Below the pieces are notes generated by a model, which was not told where the DNA came from, did not search any database, and saw only the letters and a program-made list of their open reading frames with translations. Source: Molanna angustata (Eukaryota; Arthropoda; Insecta; Trichoptera; Molannidae). Taken from it: DNA of 64,000 nt. Both the position numbers and the translations under genes were made by a program. Shown here in pieces: positions 60,635-64,000 of this stretch. Numbering within the stretch: the stretch's first letter is position 1; every line of letters starts with the position of its first letter. Location of the stretch: positions 16,745,775-16,809,774 of the forward strand of contig OY754984.1 of the NCBI GenBank assembly GCA_963576475.1, in the 5' to 3' direction.

Positions 60635-61726
60635 TTAAACATCTAAGGGACATATTTTCACAACAGGTCGAACAAATATTCCCTCTTTTGTCTTAACTTT
60701 TACCACCCGTACAATATTATCCTTTCCTGGCATGGTAGCCACAATTCTTCCCAATTTCCATTGTAAAGGATGTAACCTTTCTTCTTTCACTAACACTAAA
60801 TCTCCCACCTGTATATTAGGCACTGAAGTGAACCACTTTTTACGCTGTTGAAGTGAAGTGAGGTATTCCACACTCCAACGTTTCCAAAAATCCTGATACA
60901 TTCTTGTGATCATCTGCCATCTATCTAACCTATTCAATTTAATATCTGTGACGTCATACTCTGGAATACCAACCAATACCTCACTTATAATAAAGTGAGC
61001 TGGCGTTAAGGCATCTACGCTGTCAATATCATTACACATAGGAACAAGTGGTCTGGAATTCACTACCGCCTCGATCTTAATTAATACTGTATTAAATTCC
61101 TCATAAGTCATCACTTGGTTGCCAACAACTCGCTTTAAGTGATACTTTATAGATCTTACGTTGATCTCATGTAGACCACCAAAATGTGGACCTTTAGGAG
61201 GATTCAAATGCCAATCGATGCATTTTTCGAGACAGAAATTTCGAAAATCTGTATCCTGGATACAGTCATTATAAAATTTAAAAACTCCAGTCAAATATTT
61301 ACGTGTGCCAACCAAATTTGTTCCGCAATCGCTATATACTGTAGTACATAAACCACGTCGAGATACAAATCTCTCTAAGCAAGCAATAAATGCACTAGCA
61401 GATAATTCATTGACAATTTCAATATGTATGGCCTTTGTAGTCATACATACGAAAACACAAAAGTATGCCTTATACGTTTTCGAATTGCGACGTTTATTTT
61501 CCTTCAAAATAAACGGCCCGCCTAAGTCAATTGATACGTTTATGAATGGTCGATGACGAGTAACCCGAATAGCTGGCAAGTCAGCCATTATTGGCTGCAC
61601 TGGTGAAATACTAAATCGCTTACACACAAGACACTTTGACAAAACAGACTTAATTCTATTTCTCGCTGAAACAATCCAATATTTCCGTTGTATTAAATGT
61701 TGCAGTGATCTGGGACCCACATGCAA
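60635..61726 (-). pseudogene. BEL/Pao pol: integrase and C-terminal domain
   Basis: It begins with the end of the integrase zinc finger (KCLVCKRF, the CC half), followed by the catalytic core: FINVSIDLGGPF (D67), TVYSDCGTNLVG (D133) and GPHFGGLHEINVRSIKYHL (E187). Then come SRPLVP and LTPAHFIISEVL. The end is the BEL-specific C-terminal segment (DUF5641 type): VGDLVLVKEERLHPLQWKLG, RIVATMPGKDNIVRVVKVKT and RPVVKICPL. The DDE triad is intact. The frame overlaps the upstream pol frame by about 70 bp because of a frameshift near 61730, where the HH half of the zinc finger lies. Function: integration of the element's cDNA. Confidence 0.9.
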
Positions 61727-63638
61727 ATATGATAATATGAAAATAATTTATCAATAATTTTCCAAACTCACTATGCTTATGCAACAATATTGGAAATTTC
61801 ATTTTATCGGGTAGTGCAGAATATCTAATTCTTCCGCCCACTCTGACAAGTCCCTGTTTATCTATAAAACAATTCAACTTCTGCAGTTGAGGATTATCGC
61901 ATTGATTTTTGTATTTTAACATATTAATATCCTTAATAAAATGTAAACTCTGATCATATTTTATAATTGCTTGTAAACTAATTTCCATTTCCCTATTACA
62001 CAAATCTCCTTTAGTGCGATTATTAACATTCAACAGACAATTATTTTTAAACCTTAAAATCCAAGCTACTATGCGTGTTAACTTTGTATATTTATTAGTT
62101 ATGTTATACAATCCTAATCTATCTTTATCTTCTAAAATTAAAGCATTAGATTGATTAACTAACCCTTTATAGTCTGGCAATTGTGCAGGTACAATATAAT
62201 CATCGCACCGTGGCCATCTGTCAACAGGTTCTAACAGCCACTCTGGACCGTTTATCCACAACGTATGACCAACTAATTCTTCTGGATATAATCCTCTAGA
62301 TGCACAATCTGCTGGATTACATTGAGATCTCACATGAAACCATTTTCCATGAGGCACGTTTTCCCAAATACGTTCTATTCGATTTGCAACAAATAATTTT
62401 AATAGATATGATGGTGTTTTAAGCCACGACAAAACAATACTAGAATCTGTGTACATATATACATCCTTTATAATAATTGCATCTTGAAATACAGATAAAG
62501 TATATTTAATTAATTTTGATAATAATAATGCACCACAGAGCTCCAAGCGTGGTATCGTTTGCATCTTAATTGGAGCAACCTTAGACTTGGCAGTCACCAG
62601 AGATATTTGTTTACTATCCTCAGTAACCAAATAACAAACAGCGCTATATCCGTCATTAGAGGCGTCAGAAAAGCCAACTAAATAACACTGACTATCAACG
62701 CTAGTTCCAAAAAACCTATTCAATTTAAATTCCTCTAATAAAGACATTTGATCAACTATTTTATTCCACTGGACTTTCGTGGATTCTGGAATAATATCAT
62801 CCCATCCCAATTTCATTTTCCACAAATTTTGAATGAAACTTTTCAATAAAAATGTAAACGGAGTGATCCATCCTACAGGGTCATATATAGATGAAACGAC
62901 CGATAGAATCATACGCTTTGTATATTTAATATCAATTTTCTTAACCTGATAACTAAAAACATCATTCACAAAATCCCATTTAATTCCTAATAATTTAATA
63001 TGATTACTGTCTTCAGCAAAACAGATCACACTGCTATCAGATTTATTAAAATCTTGAATAAATTCAGGACAGTTAGTTGCCCATTTTGACAATTCAAAAC
63101 AACCACTTCGTAAAATAGAAATCAACTGATCTCGTAAAATAATAGCATCTTCAATATTATGATCACCGCATATAATATCATCTACATATGTACTATTACG
63201 AAGAGCTTTAGCACCTAATGGGTATTTATCACTTTCATCCAAAGCTAACTGATTTATTGTTTGAATTGCATTATAGGGTGAGCTTCCTAAACCATATGTC
63301 ACAGTGCATAACTCATATTCTTTGACAGGTTGTGACGGATCTTCTCGCCACAATACATGCTGATATCTTCTATCTTCATGCCTGATTTGTCTATACATTT
63401 TAGTTATGTCAGCAGAAAACCCGATTTTATAGATTCTAAACTTTAACAATAATTCGATTATATCCTTTTGCAACTTTGGACCTACATGTAAATATTTGTT
63501 TAATGCACCAGTTGCGTTCGTATTAGAACTGCCATCAAAAACAACTCTCAATTTAGTAGATAAACTATCAGGTTTCAGAACACAGTGATGAGGAATATAA
63601 TATACATTTGGATCGCCTTGTAAAGGAACTTCTTTCAT
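61656..63638 (-). pseudogene. BEL/Pao pol: reverse transcriptase and RNase H
   Basis: A long uninterrupted frame. RT: YIPHHCVLKPDSLSTKLRVV, FDGSS, FSADITKMYRQI (Asp 77), YGLGSSPYNAIQTI and STYVDDIICG (YVDD 151-154). Then the Pao-specific region (SVVSSIYDPVGWITPFTFLL), RNase H-like motifs FSDASNDGYSAV (D325), IPRLELCGALLLSKL (E366) and YTDSSIVLSWL (D398), then NPADCASRGL. At the end, VRVGGRIRYSALPDKMKFPI and LLHKHSEFG open the integrase zinc finger before a frameshift near 61730. The first Met is not a real start: an in-frame TGA (63645-63647) separates it from the upstream part of the same frame. Confidence 0.92.
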
Positions 63639-63644
63639 GTGTCC

Positions 63645-64000
63645 TCACATCTCATATTCCTTCATGAACTTTGTATATTCAAGTTTAATTTCCAAATTAT
63701 TACAAAATTTTCTTTCCATATTAGTTAATCTTTTAAGAGCAAAACCAAAAGTACCAACACATGGTACGTGAATATCTTTTTTTAATAAGAGCGGTACTAC
63801 AAATCTACCGTCGTCATTACGATAATGTAAATCATTGTATAACTGAACACATTCCTCATCCGAATGTGACATTTTCCTACTACTTGATACTGTGTTTACC
63901 TCTTCTATTTCCCAAAACCCTTTTAATTTTTCATCTAACACATCAGATGATACAAAACATGTTAACAACTCATTGTTATCATGTACAAAATCTTGACCTA
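63645..64000 (-). pseudogene. BEL/Pao pol: upstream part, running off the window
   Basis: Same frame as the RT, separated by TGA at 63645-63647. It reads LLTCFVSSDVLDEKLKGFWE, IEEVNTV, then DGRFVVPLLLKK, ALKRLTNMERKFC and EYTKFMKEYEM, the standard linker between protease and RT in BEL/Pao elements. The frame is open to the window edge, so gag, protease and the 5' LTR must lie beyond 64000. Confidence 0.88.

Overview
The window looks like repeat-rich, AT-rich, non-coding DNA from an insect, most likely a moth or butterfly. That is an inference from the mixture of piggyBac, BEL/Pao, RNase H-bearing I-like LINE, RTE-like LINE and Penelope sequences, from tRNA-derived SINEs, and from LINE tails with the CATA-repeat / CACGCC style common in Lepidoptera. 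I see no complete host gene, rRNA or real tRNA. The only candidate host coding piece is a possible C-terminal exon on the minus strand at 48292-48594. Almost everything else recognisable is a mobile element or its debris.

Layout. 1-0.85 kb: one copy of a hairpin-ended repeat (family A). 1.1-5.0 kb: SINE and LINE scraps and a foldback of Penelope type with a 16-bp target duplication. 5.1-7.8 kb: a near-complete but frameshifted piggyBac element. 7.8-11 kb: nothing recognisable. 11-19 kb: LINE tails, a MITE, a 5'-truncated LINE reverse transcriptase (minus) and three kinds of SINE. 20-21.6 kb: an inverted pair of family A. 22.7-23.8 and 28.3-28.7 kb: family B. 27-28.3 kb: an RTE-like LINE (minus). 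29.9-31.8 kb: a degenerate tandem array invaded by a LINE with an 11-bp target duplication. 34.4-35.4 kb: twelve units of an 82-bp tandem repeat made from LINE coding sequence. 36.4-37.7 kb: another LINE. 39.3-41.3 kb: two long (TA)n tracts enclosing 367-bp inverted arms around a Penelope GIY-YIG endonuclease. 42-49 kb: LINE ends, SINEs, MITEs and minisatellites. 50.0-55.6 kb: a full-length I-like LINE with a 13-bp target duplication, carrying a palindromic MITE in its RNase H region. 57.6-59.6 kb: two tandem family A copies. 60.0-64.0 kb: the 3' half of a BEL/Pao element (minus) with a probable LTR, running off the right edge.

Most informative structures: (1) the Penelope endonuclease inside long identical inverted arms embedded in (TA)n; (2) two unrelated repeat families (A and B) that share one design, short subterminal inverted repeats of which one copy is an arm of a terminal hairpin, plus an internal GT/CA microsatellite, as in Helentron-associated elements; (3) a stem-loop shared by the 3' ends of a LINE family and a SINE family, with compensatory change in one LINE; (4) minisatellites born from LINE or SINE sequence.

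No autonomous element here looks fully intact. The I-like LINE, the piggyBac element and the BEL/Pao pol each carry only a few stops or frameshifts and are therefore fairly young.
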